This document shows, piece after piece, positions 1-11,615 of a stretch of DNA of 64,000 bases (within the stretch, counting starts at the first letter, position 1; every line of letters begins with the position of its first letter). The DNA is taken from positions 1 through 64,000 of the forward strand of contig JAAEAF010002306.1 in the NCBI GenBank assembly GCA_011037195.1, given 5' to 3'. Source of the DNA: Triatoma infestans. Its lineage: Eukaryota > Arthropoda > Insecta > Hemiptera > Reduviidae. Both the position numbers and the translations under genes were made by a program. Below the pieces are notes generated by a model. It did not search any database. It was not told the DNA's origin and worked only from the letters and a program-made list of their open reading frames with translations.

Positions 1-596
1 GTGTGTGTCGGACTGTGGTACGGTGTACATCGTGTGATTAGCAGCTGTATAATTTTTTAAGAAAAAGTTTGGTTTTAAGTGCTTACTTGATCTCAAAATT
101 TGCATAGTCCGAGTTATAAGTACCTTTGACTGTTGTGCGAAGTTTCAGCTTTTTTCATCGAACCAATTCTGTGTAATTAATTAAAATAACTTAATTTAAA
201 GGTGGATTAGGAATACATGCTCAGGTATGTTCGTATGACGAAAATTACGTAGAGAGCAGAAAGAAGGGGCAGGCAAACGACATATTGCTCTGATTAGAGT
301 AAGTTCTATTGTTATCAACAGCTGTGTGAGATAAGGGCCTCACGTCACAGCCTTACGTAATTGCATACGTCACAGCTCACAGCACGTCACTAAAGTTCAA
401 AGTTGGCTGTGCTTTTTGGTATTATTTATTGTTTACGGAATTATTCTATGCTATATCGATCAAGGTCACTTCTACTACTTCAGTCATAATTCTATTATTT
501 ACTAAACCTTGGAAACATTTAATTATAGCAGTTTAGAAAGATTATTTATTTAAATAAATCCCGTAAAATTGCTTTTTATCTATTTCTCATATTTCG

Positions 597-1470
597 ATGT
601 CCAAATTATTAAAAGATTCGAATTCAAAAGAAACTGAAACGCCTACTTACAAGCGAACTGAGAGCTTTAAAAGATTACGTTCGTCCCCGGATAACCAGGA
701 AGAGGCAAGCAAAACAAAGAAATCCGCATCGGCTAAGAACTTATTGGCTGGAATGGAAGGAAGAGAAATAGGTCCAGTGTCGCTAGACGAGCTAATGAAG
801 CATTTTAGTTTACTTATAGATTCAAAAAAACTAGCAAAAAAGGAAGATATTGATGACCTGAAACATCAATTGGAGGAGATAAAAGAAGAAAATCAAAAAT
901 TAAAATTAGAAATAACTCAGTTAAAAGAAAAAGTTAAATTTGTAGAACGTCGATTGGTACTTGTTGAAAACTCTGGCAGAAGAAACACATTAATTTTTAG
1001 AGGCATTGAAGAAACGAAGGGTACTGGTAATGAAATTATCAGCAATTTCTGTCAAGATGTTCTGGGCGTACAAATATTCGATAACGAGATTGAAAAGTTG
1101 CACAAAATCATCATACCTAACAGTAACAAGTCATTTTTGAAAGTTACGTTTATTAATAACAGAATAGTGATGAACATTTTAAAGAACGTTTAGGAAATTA
1201 AAAGATACAGGTTTCTTCATTGATAGAGACTACTCCTGGGCAGTTAGAAACAGAAGAAAAAAACTATTCCAATTTAGAAAGGCAATGTTGGAAAAGGACA
1301 GCAGCAGGAAGATAATGATAAGAAATGATAGTTTAATATTAGATGGGAAGAGATTCTACTGGGTTGAAGATTTAGATGGTTTGAAGACCGATGATGGAAT
1401 AACTCAAATGTTGAAGGACTTATTACCGGACCCGGTACCAACTTCGCAATTTCGTGTGAATAATAAATAG
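597..1470 (+). pseudogene. LINE ORF1: coiled coil plus RRM-like RNA-binding protein, one frameshift
   Basis: This would encode the RNA-packaging ORF1 protein of the LINE. The first frame (597-1193, 198 aa) has a basic N-terminus, then a Lys/Glu/Leu-rich heptad region (about residues 75-125) predicted to coil, then NTLIFRGIEE, typical of the RRM of L1-like ORF1 proteins. The frame is lost near 1190; the next frame continues smoothly with FRKLKDTGFFIDRDYSWAVR and ends at the TAA at 1468-1470, giving a product of about 290 aa before the mutation. The continuation resembles the C-terminal domain of L1-type ORF1. ORF2 starts about 50 bp downstream. The minus-strand LINE at 13083-13951 has a homologous ORF1. 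The family assignment is by motif only. Confidence 0.8.
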
Positions 1471-1521
1471 GGAAAGTACGTCTGTCAGGAAAATTTCAAT
1501 TCTAGAAATGTAAGTAATATT

Positions 1522-4500
1522 AATGGCATTAATTTGAAAATTTTGGGTTATAATGTTGCCGGCCTTAGGAATAAAATTAAAGGCTTCTTTTATTGCTTTT
1601 ATAAAACAATTTGATATTTTCTGCCTGTTTCAAACATTCATCGAAGAAAAAAAAGAATATTTGTATACAAAATATTTCCAGGATTTCAGTTTAAAGTTTA
1701 TTTCCTCTATTAAGATTTTAAAATTTGGAAGGGCAAAGGGGGTGTGCTTATGGGATGTAAAAGCAAGTTTAATTTCTAGAAGCATTTGTAATTTTTCTTT
1801 ATTGGGTTCAACTGATGTATTAGTAATTAATAGTATAAAACATATATTAGCCGGGTAATGATTGGAATTTAGAATTTAATTTGTTAACTGAATTAGTAGC
1901 TGAATATAATCATTTGGAATATCTAATTATAGGAGATTGGAACGGCAGAACAGCCGATCTGCAGTGCATAGATGATGATACTATTTGTTTAAGTAACTGT
2001 CATGAAAACAGAAATTCCAAAGATATTGTGCTTAATTCGCAGGGACAAAAAATATTAGATTTCTGCCAAGAGGAGGGCTTTGCTATTTTAAACGGTAGGA
2101 TGTCTGGTGACTTGAATGGTGAATTCACGTTTTTGGGCCCAAGAGGTAGCTCTGTGGTAGATTACGGTGTTGTTTCGTTAAGTAGTATGGACATGGTTTC
2201 TGATTTTGAGGTAGGTACTCAGCCCTGGTCGGATCATATGCCGATTATTGTTGTTGTAAACACTGGATTATTTAGTAAAGATGAAGAGTGTTTACCTCTG
2301 TTACCTAGATTAAAATGGAATGATGATTTTTCCGAGAAATATAAGGATCTTTTAGAAGAAAAAGTAAGTAGTTTGTCTATGATTGAGGAAGTAAACCTAG
2401 AGAAGTTGAAAAACCTTATAAGGCAATTGGGGGTTGAAAAATCATTACGCCTACCGAAATATAATGCTGTACAACCGTGGTTTGATTTTAGCTGATGGAG
2501 AAAAAGAAATAGAGTGTTTAGTCTCCTTAATTTATTTAGGCAAACTAATGCGGAAATTGTAAAACTAAAATATCTGAAGACAAGAAAAGAATATAGTGAA
2601 TTATGTAGTATCAAACGTAAAAAATATTTCATAGATTCGGCTAAGGCTATTGCTGCTGCCAGGGACGGAAAAGAATTCTGGATGCAAGTAAATATTTTCA
2701 AAAGAAAACAGTACAAAAGTGGTGCCCAGATAAGTATTGAGCACTGGCGGCAGTATTTCCAAGCTCTTTATAACCCTCTAATAAATTGCTCTACAATTTT
2801 GTATGCGGAACCTTGGATAGAGTATGAGTTTCTCGACCGACCCTTTGGAAGGTATAATGAGCTGATCAATGTAATAAATAGAGCGGGCACAAATAAGGCA
2901 CCTGGCATCGACGGTATCCCGTCCGAGTATTATAAACATGCTCCTCCCCTCGTCTTAAATATGCTATTGAAGGCATTTAATAGATATTTTAGGGAAGGGA
3001 AGGTGCCGCGTAACTTTAATGATGCCGTCATTTTTCCTCTCCATAAGAAAGGGAATATCAATGAAGTATTTAATTATAGAGGAATTGCGTTTTTGGACTC
3101 AGTGCAGAAATTGTACACAGCCTTATTAAATGAAAGATTGAGCCAATGGGTAATACAGTATAATATCCTATGCGAAGAACAGTCAGGATTCCGGCGTGGT
3201 CGCTCCACAATGGATAATCTCTTTGTACTGGTGAATTCGGTTCAATTGAAATGGTATCAGGGTAGAAAGAAAATTTACGCCTTTTTTATAGATTTAAAGT
3301 CCGCTTTCGATACCGTGAACAGAGAAGCCCTATTTTATAAGTTGTACCAGTGCGGAATCTCATCTAAGATGGTAAAGGCGATACAAGGTCTGTATAAGGA
3401 AACAAAATCGGCAGTATGGAGTAGCAAAGGCCTCTCGCTTCCATTTCAAACTTGCTATGGTGTCAAGCAGGGTTGTAACCTAAGTCCGACGCTCTTCTGT
3501 TTATTCATTAATGATTTAAAAAATGCGCTTAGAGGAGGGATATGGATAAAAGATTATAACCTAAAGTTGCTGCTCTATGCGGACGATGTAGTATTAATAG
3601 CGGACGATTCAAGAGTGTTGCAAGAGATGATAAAACAGCTGGAAACTTATTTGGACAACTGGAATTTATTGCTTAATCTGAATAAATCAAAGATAATAGT
3701 TTCCAGAAAATGTGGTGGAAAATTAGGCAGGCTAGAAAGTTGGAATTTTAAGGGAAAAGGTATAGAAGTTGTCAAGGAATATAAGTATTTAGGGTTAAGT
3801 CTCACTCCCGCGTTGACTCTGAAGTCCCACTGGAACGATAAGGCGAGGCAGGCGATGCTGGGGTTAAATAGTGTTTGGGCTGACTTAATGGCAAACAAGC
3901 ATGTGCCGATTTCGGCCAGAAATGAGGTGTTTACTTCTGTAACTCGGTCCGTACTTACATATGGGTGTCAGATTTGGGGTATTCGGTACTCAGACAGAAT
4001 AGAAGGGGTACAAAGATCGTTTTTAAAGAAATTATTCCGTCTACCAAAGAATACACCCAATTATGTGCTCTAGAAACGCAAACCTGTCCTCTACATGTAT
4101 TCACATTTACACTGTTTTTGAAATTTCTCAAAAAGATTTTGGAACTTGACAATAGCCGCTTAGTAAAAAAGTTGGCTTTGGAAATAGTTAATAAAAAAAT
4201 TATTTGGTTTAGGGATTTGTCCGATTGGATTAACAAGTTAGACAGTAACATTAGGTTAAATGTGCATTCACCTGAAGGGTTTAGTAATGAAATTAATGCC
4301 ATACAGAACGCTTTGATGCAGTATTATAGAAAAACTTTTATGAATAGTGCGATTAATAGTACCTACCATAAGATCTATAGTAGATTATCGTTTAATGTTG
4401 ACTATATTAATATTGGCCTGGATGTATTAGATATAGGTCTTATAGTGAAGATCAGAGGGGAACTGCTTGATTTAAACTACAAGCCTTATATACAGGAGAG

Positions 4501-4729
4501 AAATTATAATTGTAGTATGTGTAATATGGCTGCAAATGAAGATGTATTCCATTTCTTGGGTCAGTGTGCCATATTGAGTTTTATTAGAAAAAAGTATTTC
4601 TTTAGGGAGGTGCTAGCGGTTGATGAAATGTTGTATTTATTGAATGGTAATAATTGGTTGGCACTGATTGGGTACATCAAAGAGTCAATGTCATACAGAA
4701 GGTTTCTTGTAGAAAATTTTAATTTCTAA
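1522..4729 (+). pseudogene. LINE ORF2: endonuclease-reverse transcriptase, disrupted
   Basis: This polyprotein would nick target DNA and reverse transcribe the element RNA. The AP-endonuclease domain opens with LKILGYNVAGLRNKI (about 1531), contains LIIGDWNGR (about 1925) and ends at SDHMPI (about 2233). The reverse transcriptase has NKAPGIDGIPSEYY (about 2890), QSGFRRGRSTMDN (3181), AFFIDLKSAFDTV (3281) and the catalytic YADD at 3576-3587. The C-terminal part (3965-4729) carries a CX2CX9HX4C motif. Lesions: frame changes near 1590 and 1855, a TGA at 2493-2495 in frame with both flanking domains, and a one-base frame change near 4070. The related copy at 12600-12700 has Cys at the TGA position, so a Cys codon probably mutated. 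No RNase H is seen. Confidence 0.88.
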
Positions 4730-5108
4730 ATACATTACATATTATGATAGATCAGTCTCCCCTTCTATTGTTATTGTCCTTTTATTTAGTTATTAAATTA
4801 ACAAAAAAAAAAAAAATGCCTTGACGTCTATCTTATTATTTACAGAGTTTTACTTTTTATTCGGTTTGTAATTAAAAAATTATAAAAAAAATAAAAATAA
4901 AATAAAAAAAATAAATAAATAAAAAATCAATTAAGGAAAAAAAAAAAATTATATACATAGGTAAAATAATTGTGTTAATAGAATATTGTCCTGAGTTTTG
5001 AGACATACACTCCTGACAGACGATTAACTATCATGTCAGCAATCATGCTGTTTATGTTTAAATTGTATCATGTTATAATTGAGTTTATTTGCAAATAAAG
5101 TTTGTTTT

Positions 5109-5132
5109 CTATCTATCTATCTATCTATCTAT
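5109..5132 (+). repeat. (TATC)n 3' terminus of LINE L1
   Basis: Six TATC units follow an AATAAA hexamer at 5094-5099. The minus-strand LINE at 34286 also ends in AATAAAG followed by TATCTA repeats, so the tetranucleotide tail is a family property and not a chance microsatellite. Confidence 0.85.
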
Positions 5133-6040
5133 AATGATTATAATAAGAACGTTATTACATAAACACATTGAAATGTACCAAAGACGGTTGAGATTCTCTC
5201 GGTATAATCCATCACCACTGTATGGGACATGACCTGCAACGATTAATTAATTGACTTACACATTCATTAAACTTTAGTCTGTGTAATATATAGCTCCCTG
5301 TGGTCCTCTATTAGGTGTTGCATTTGTTCCGGTATAAATTTGTATATAGTAAATACCTAGGCATTATTCCTATTCAACCATTGTTCTCTGAATTGATTGG
5401 TATGCTGTGTCTCAGCAACTCAATATAATTGAGCAGCCATACTTATTTTATTTAAATTATTGAAATAAAGTGCTTCTTCTCTTAGCTAATGTATATATAA
5501 AATGTATATATATTAGCTCCACTAATGTATATATACAAACAAAGTTATTAGCCCTCGCACGAGATTTAGGAATAAATGTGTTGAGTGCTTTTACTATGTT
5601 TGGAAAGAATACTCTTCCTAATAACGGATTCTTCATATGTTTCAATTTTTGTGACTATTAAATACGTTCCTTTTCCTTTCTTCTGACCCGGTAACCGATC
5701 GTTCATACATTTTCAGTTTGAAACACAATCAATTCTAGTTATAAACAATATATACTTTGTGGCATAAAGTTATACTAATATCAGTGGAGATATATGGATC
5801 AGCCTTTAACAAAATAATTTTCTACTTTTTTAGTATTTAATTCAAGTGAAATAATAATGTTATAAATGGAGGAAATGCTTTACTAGTGATTTATTGGGTA
5901 GTAAGGATAAATACTGTACATTGAAGGGGTAGTGGATATAAAGTAGTATGAATCCCCTCTGAGGCCTAGAGGGCGCCCTGATCTCTATAAGGTCGTAGCA
6001 GTGGTCATCACAAATAAAATTAAATAATTAAGAAGGCCTA
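5133..6040. other. AT-rich stretch without recognised genes
   Basis: About 0.9 kb between the LINE and a gypsy LTR. The only structure I see is a TA-rich imperfect palindrome around 5485-5540 (two TGTATATATA blocks flanked by TTAGCT and its mirror). Short open frames here overlap on both strands and look like chance. Confidence 0.6.
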
Positions 6041-6904
6041 TGTAATGTCATATCAATGCCAAGCAATGTCAGGTGGCTCCAGCCAGCCGCTATCTTCACA
6101 AAAGATAACAAGAAGAAAGGATAATTTATAACTAGTGGCCCCAGCCAGCCGCTGTCTTCAAGACAAGATCCGCGCCAAACAAAAGCCTTTTCAAAACAAG
6201 GGTCAATACACACGGTCAAAGATAAGCACCGCTAAAAGGATCATTATTGTACAGAAGCCACCCGGCCGATATTCCTTCATACAAGGGCCAACAAACACTC
6301 AACGCTACCAGTCTTTGAAAATCACCGATGGGCGACCATCTGTCGCCAAATCTGGCCACTGACCTAAATCACACTGGTCACCGAACTGACCAAGGTCGGC
6401 ACACTGCGAGAGATGTCTTAGTGTGAGTAATACTTACACACCTGTCAATGTGTGAGTAATACTAATATAAACTTCGTCCCACTGGAGGAGGGGATCATTA
6501 TATCATTATAGTTTCAACGAGCATTACAGTTTCAACGATCAGTACAGCAGCAGTTTCGCGAGCGCGTCCCTATACAAGGTTTAACTTATAATTATTATCA
6601 TTCAATCAAACATTTCATAGTTGTGCATCTTAGTTTTATCTACTTAAATCATTTTAAATTATTTGTAGTTTTATCTCTTTAAATTATTTATTTATTTCTA
6701 TCATTTCATATTAATTGTAGTTACCAATTGACACATTTAAATTATTGTTAAAATATAGTCTATTTTGTAAATTCAGTGTTCGTATATCAAGTAGTAACTC
6801 TCTATAAATCTCTAAACCAACTTCCGCCTATTCTTCATATCAAGTCCCTCTTCAAGACATCTGAACTCCATTACCTCTGGAATCCGATAACTGATTCCAA
6901 TACA
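6041..6904 (+). mobile_element. Gypsy-type 5' LTR (family LTR-G)
   Basis: An 864-bp block starting TGTAATG and ending AATACA. It is homologous to the solo LTR at 46288-47117: both share TTATAACTAGTGG with a repeated CCAGCCAG motif, a matching AAGACATCTGAAC stretch near the 3' end, and the overall order. It is followed directly by a primer-binding-site candidate and a gag-like frame, so it is a 5' LTR. The 3' LTR is not in the window, so the element is truncated. The 5' boundary is set by alignment with the second copy. Confidence 0.75.
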
Positions 6905-6906
6905 GG

Positions 6907-6924
6907 TGGCAGCGACTAGGATCC
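6907..6924 (+). other. Primer-binding site of the gypsy-type element
   Basis: TGGCAGCGACTAGGATCC begins two bases after the LTR end. TGG at the start matches the CCA 3' end of a tRNA, as in retroviral and gypsy primer sites. I did not identify the priming tRNA. Confidence 0.6.
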
Positions 6925-7042
6925 GAACAGCGATTCCAGTAGTCTTTCTGAGTAAGTCAAATTTGTATACATATTTTTTGTATTATTAATTTTTGTACTG
7001 TGTTCATATCCGTTCAATTAAATAGAACTATTTTGTGATTTT

Positions 7043-7569
7043 ATGAAAACTAGGGGATCTAGGAAAACTCGTGCAAGTCCCGTTAAAGTTGCGGATACTC
7101 ATTCAATTAAAACCACGACTACATATAATATCAATGGTGTGCAGATGTCTCTGGAAGAGGCTGTTCAACACCTCTTGGGAGAAAAGGAAAGGTCTGCGCC
7201 TACTCCCCCGGCCCAAGATAAAACGTCCATTATTACTAGTTTAAACCTCTTAAATCAGATTCCGTGTTTTGATGGGTAACAGAACACGAATATTGCTAGA
7301 ACAAGTTCAACGTTGTGCTAGACTAACACGGTGGGACGACGATACTACATTAGAAGTGGTTGAGTTCAAAATTTCCGGTACCGCCAAAACCTTCTGTATC
7401 ACCCAAAAATCGCTACTAATACGAGAAGGTAGTTGATTTTAAAACCATCTCAAAACTGCTGCTCAATCGGTACCATACAGAGCAAACGCTTCTCATTCTG
7501 TTATGGCAGATCACGAACATGCAGGCTTCCCCAGACGACTCGGTCGAAAAAATCACCTGCACTAATTAA
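7043..7569 (+). pseudogene. Gypsy-type gag fragment, two frameshifts
   Basis: This is the N-terminal part of the capsid polyprotein. It starts at the ATG at 7043 with a basic segment (MKTRGSRKTRASP) and continues to NQIPCFDG, where the first frame stops at 7279. A second frame continues with RILLEQVQRCARLTRWDDD to about 7430. A third runs DFKTISKLLLNRYHTEQTLL to the TAA at 7567. The order and spacing fit one gag gene with two indels. Similarity to gypsy gag (FDG followed by a Gln-rich helix and a Trp-containing helix) is by eye. No nucleocapsid, protease or pol follows; the element breaks off here. Confidence 0.6.
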
Positions 7570-7739
7570 AAAAAAAACACTCTGCAAGCTCCTCAGTCTG
7601 CTATTTCTATTCACATTATCACTTTCTATATAAGTTCTACAAAGTCCTTGCAGAGTAATCTGTTTCTTGGTTAATATTTGAGTGTTTAGTCAATGTAATT
7701 TTTCTCTTCGTCCAGGCGCACACAAAAACACCACTACAA

Positions 7740-7896
7740 AGACTTAGTTCCATTTAATTTATTACAAGAAATGTTTTATTTATTTATTTTTATTATACTT
7801 ATTGGTAATTTTTGTTATTTCTATCTGTAAATTTTTAATTTCCCACCGAAACTGACTCTTCTGATCATGTACCAATAAATAAATAAATAAATAAAT
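7740..7896 (+). mobile_element. Probable LINE 3' tail with (AATA)n end
   Basis: An AT-rich stretch with no frame ends in six AATA repeats at about 7873-7897. This resembles the simple-repeat 3' ends of the LINEs in this window. No coding part is attached, so the call rests on the tail alone. Confidence 0.3.
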
Positions 7897-7921
7897 ATTT
7901 GTGAGTTATCATACTAATAGC

Positions 7922-8330
7922 CCCGCAAGGGTTATCTGTTGCATGCAGTTACTTGGAGAGTAGCGACTCCACGGGCTACCACAGCTCACTACTCCATGTA
8001 CTTCGCCAGGACAGTACACAATACACTTAATCTACATGCACTCTACATTTTACAGACAAGGACAAACCCAGTACACAAACTAGGGTCTCCGTCCCTAGTT
8101 AATTGGCATAAGCCAATGGAGAAGGATGGGATTAGCTCAGTGGTAGCGCGCTGGACTAGCAACGCGGACGGAGGTTTCGGGTTCGAATCCAGCATGCTGC
8201 CCTTAGATTTTCTCTTCCTAGGAGCCTCTACAACTCACTGTCCAGTGACGGGCAGTGTTGTCTTTAGCTAGAGAACACTGCTTGGAGGGCACTGAGAAGG
8301 CTCCGGGCGGCACAATAAATCTTTCAGGTT
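7922..8330 (+). mobile_element. Composite SINE with internal tRNA-like module (copy S1)
   Basis: About 400 bp, homologous over its length to the copy at 15460-17084 after removal of two insertions there. The first ~200 bp (GCAAGGGTTATCTGTTGCAT onward) have no tRNA features. A tRNA-like module follows with an A box (GATTAGCTCAGTGGTAG, about 8131) and a B box (GGGTTCGAATCC, about 8177). The 3' region has a CACTGTCC hairpin area and ends CACAATAAATCTTTCAGG. The anticodon arm does not pair properly, so this is not a functional tRNA. Pol III promoters usually sit at the SINE 5' end; here an extra block lies upstream. Confidence 0.75.
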
Positions 8331-8894
8331 GCAATGCGATAATCCCCTACAACAATCTACCTATCATATTAATAGAGGACGCGCAAGAAATCCGATTTCT
8401 ATGAATTTTGAAATCCAATTTTCAATATTATTAGCGAAATACAATCTTAAAACAAACTGAAAGTAATCAAAAATTCTATTAAATTGTTCAAACAACTTAC
8501 TCAGTGCTTCTAAACAATATCTTCTTACCTGAAACAGATATAAAAAATAGTCATTAGCTTTTGTTTTTCTTAAAATTAAATAATAGAATTAATGAAATAT
8601 TAATGAATATCCCTCCCTTCATTTCTGTCTCCAATAATTTTTTGTCCATTTTGATTGTGATTCTCGGTTAACCGATAATCATCACTTTCAGAATTTTAGC
8701 AAACATTTAACATAAAGAAGCAGGTGTGAAGCACTCAGACTTTTTTTTTTTACTTTTTTATTGTTGTTAATATAATTATAAAAATAAAAAAAAAATTATT
8801 GTTGTTAATTTCAAATTTGTGATAACAAATTACTGGTGTATGTCTTTGTTAAGCGTTAGAAAAATATTATTATAAGTTCATGTTATGTTCAAGA
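8331..8894. other. AT-rich stretch, nothing recognised
   Basis: Runs of A and T, including a poly-T at about 8741. No frame, hairpin or repeat homologous to another part of the window was seen. Confidence 0.5.
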
Positions 8895-9002
8895 AAATAT
8901 TGTAAACGTGTCAAATTGTCGAAATCGAGTTTTCACCGGAAATATCCGTTTTGAGGTCCCCTGAGTTCAAAAAAGTGGTTTTTAGCAAATGGTAGTGGTG
9001 GT

Positions 9003-9040
<38 letters not shown>

Positions 9041-9289
9041 TGTGTGCGTTTGTCTGTGCTCGTGTGTATGTGAACAGCATAGCTCCTCAAAAAGCGAGAA
9101 ACCGTAGAAAGTTGAAACTTGATATTCCGTTTAGAAATCACCATGGGATCTGACAGGACGTTATCTGTCAAAATTCCTCAACCGGAAGTACCACTTTACA
9201 AGTTGGTTTTTATACATTTTTGCGATTTTCTCAAAAATGGCTCCAACCATTTTCTTGAAACTTGACGTATAAACTATACATTCAATGAT
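8895..9289 (-). repeat. F1 repeat, 3' half (split copy F1-a)
   Basis: Minus-strand F1: the block GTTTTCACCGGAAATATCCG, the CA tract (here TG at 8996-9041) and AGTACCACTTTACAAG are shared with the F1 copies at 32705 and 60075. The copy is interrupted at 9289 by the LINE at 9290-14354 and resumes at 14355. Confidence 0.8.
8996..9041. repeat. (TG)n microsatellite inside F1
   Basis: About 20 TG units. Other F1 copies carry CA tracts at the same internal position (about 41360, 45505, 60955). Confidence 0.9.
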
Positions 9290-9769
9290 ATAATAATAAT
9301 AATAGTAATAATAATAAAACATCTTTATTAATTTACAAGACTACAATTTGTTTTTTTTTTTTAACTATTTACTGTGACAGACAATTACTCACGGTCCTTG
9401 AGACCGTCTGAGGGGTTGTCTCTACTTTACACACTTCTATAGAAAAATAAAATAATTTAAAATAAATTTCAAGAACATACATTAATTACGCTGGGTACAA
9501 CATAAACATAAACATGATTTCATTAACCTAACTACTAAATAAGAGAAAAATAAAATCCATTTTCTAATATACATAGAAAATAAAATAAAATTCACTTTAT
9601 AACGTAAACATAAAAGAAAACAAATACCATAAGAATGCAAATTATAATACCAATAGATAAATTAAATCAATAATTAAACTCTTTTCTTAGCTGATACCTG
9701 TATGCCCATGCTGCTTTACAGTAATTCACCAGACTCTTCCAACATTTCCCATTTAAAGCAACTAGTTAC

Positions 9770-11615
9770 TTATAAACGTATAAACTCTTGTTCATTTAAG
9801 TACTTTTTCTTAAAATATCTCATTCTAAATTCTCTTAATATGGGGCATATCGCTATGAAGTGATAAACGCTTTCTTCTCTATCATCCAAATTACATATCG
9901 AGCATAATTTGATTGCATTGTGAAACGTGTATTTATTAAGATATAGCGATTCTCCTCTAACTTTAATTACCCATCCAATAGCACTGGCATCTAAGTTAGT
10001 ACAATTCAATAAACTGGGTTCAAGGTCCAATTTTCTGTACAAAGTATGTTGCTGACTATTTAGGGCTAAGAGCTTATATTTATCAAGTAGGACAGCTTTA
10101 ATATTTTCTACGACTGTACTAGTATCAATTTTAAAACTAAGAAAGTCAGCGATTGAGATATTGTAACAACCACAAAGTTTTACCCAATCGTTATATAAAA
10201 ACAACTTTCTTTCAATTATCTCGTTCATCAAAAAGTTGGGGTATCTATGAGCCGCCATTGATATACATCTTTTTAAATATTTTATATGCAACTTTACTAT
10301 ATAGAAATGTGGGCAATACATTAGTCTCTAAGTATAGCACAAAGTCGGGTGTATTGTGTGGTAGACTAAATGTTTTTTTTTAATAACTAATTTTAAGTGA
10401 ACTTCTACTTGCTTATGCCAAGTGCAGCCCCAGATTTGAGCTCCATAACAGACAATAGCCCTACTGACCACATTGTATATCTGCAGTTTTGAGGAAAAAG
10501 ATATATTCTTATTTACTGTTAAACTATTAAAAGAGTTCAACGCATATTTAGCTATTGTCATTCTGTCATTGAAATGTTTATCCAAAGATAGCTTAGATGA
10601 AAGGGTGATTCCCAAGTACTTATAATCGAGTTCACAACTTCAATCTTTTCTTGATTAAACCACAATTTATTATTTTTCCCAAGTTTTCCACCATTTCTAA
10701 AAACAATAATTTTGACTTATTTAATTTTCAAATTTCAATTAAGGCAATACTTTTGAAACGAATTGATCATTTGTTGTAGCGCAACATTGTCAGTGGCCAG
10801 CAACACCAGATCGTCCGCCTAGGCCAATATCTTGAACAGCATATTTTTAATTTGTACACCCCCGTCGATATAATCCACTAAATAGTTGATAAAGAAGGAA
10901 AACAAAAGAGGGCTTAGCAAACAGCCTTGCTTCACACCCATAGTTGTCTCAAAACACTCAGTCAAACCATTGTGACACCAAACTCTAGTATAAGTACCAG
11001 AGTACAGATCTTGAAGTACATTGATAACTTTACTTGACACACCAATCTCTGATAATTTGTAAAAGAGTGCATAGTGGTCAATATGATCAAAGGCTGCGGA
11101 TAAGTCAATGAAAAAGGCAAATACTTTCCCCCTTTTTTTACTCAACCTAAATTTAACAATGCTCATTAGATTAAAGACGTTATCAATGGTTGAGTAGCCT
11201 TTCCTAAATCCCGCCTGATATTCGCCAATTATACCATTGTCGTCCGCCCAGTTAGTCAATCTCGACAGGATAAGACCAGTAAACAGTTTCCCTATTGTAT
11301 TCCCAAAAGAAACGATAGTTACTGACATTCTGAATACCACCCTTTTTATATACAGGAAAAACAATAGCACTTTTAAACGTTTCAGGCAATTGCTCTTTTT
11401 CAAAAATTGTATTAAAAATTAAAAGGATTTTTTCTAGATACCCATTAGGACTATTTTTAAAGTATTCATATGGTATCTGATCTAGGCCTGGCGCCTTATT
11501 ATTTTTAGCATTTCTAAGAACTTATATTAATTCTGAAATTTGAAAAGGCGCATCTAAAATGTCATTTTCTGTATATGGTACTGCATAGCTAATTCTATTT
11601 GCATTCAATGAAGTA
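9770..11615 (-). pseudogene. LINE ORF2: reverse transcriptase and C-terminal part (L2)
   Basis: Read on the minus strand from about 11560: NNKAPGLDQIPYEYF, then (frame change near 11350) EYQAGFRKGYSTIDN and AFFIDLSAAFDHID (frame 11403-10819), MGVKQGCLLSPLLFS, a broken ADD region near 10815, then the thumb (10615-10328) and C-terminus (10321-9770). The C-terminus has a CX2CX10HX4C motif, the same module as in L1. Several stops and shifts make it non-functional. The sequence is clearly diverged from L1, so it is a different subfamily. Confidence 0.82.

Larger units (their letters stand above)
1..5132 (+). mobile_element. Full-length, inactivated APE-type LINE (copy L1)
   Basis: A 5.1-kb non-LTR retrotransposon: 5' leader, ORF1 (597-1470), ORF2 (about 1522-4729), an AT-rich 3' UTR, an AATAAA signal near 5094 and a terminal (TATC)n run. 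The first ~45 bases resemble the inferred 5' end of the minus-strand LINE at 14354, so the element probably starts within the first few bases of the window. There is an AP-type endonuclease and no RNase H domain, which fits the jockey/CR1 side of LINE diversity; the exact clade is not established. Frameshifts near 1190, 1590, 1855 and 4070 and an in-frame stop at 2493 make it non-coding for active proteins. Its 5' TSD would lie outside the window. Confidence 0.88.

Noticed and set aside
8127..8200. Possible tRNA gene
   Set aside because: A and B boxes are good but the anticodon and acceptor arms do not pair, and the module recurs inside a longer repeat, so it is a SINE part.
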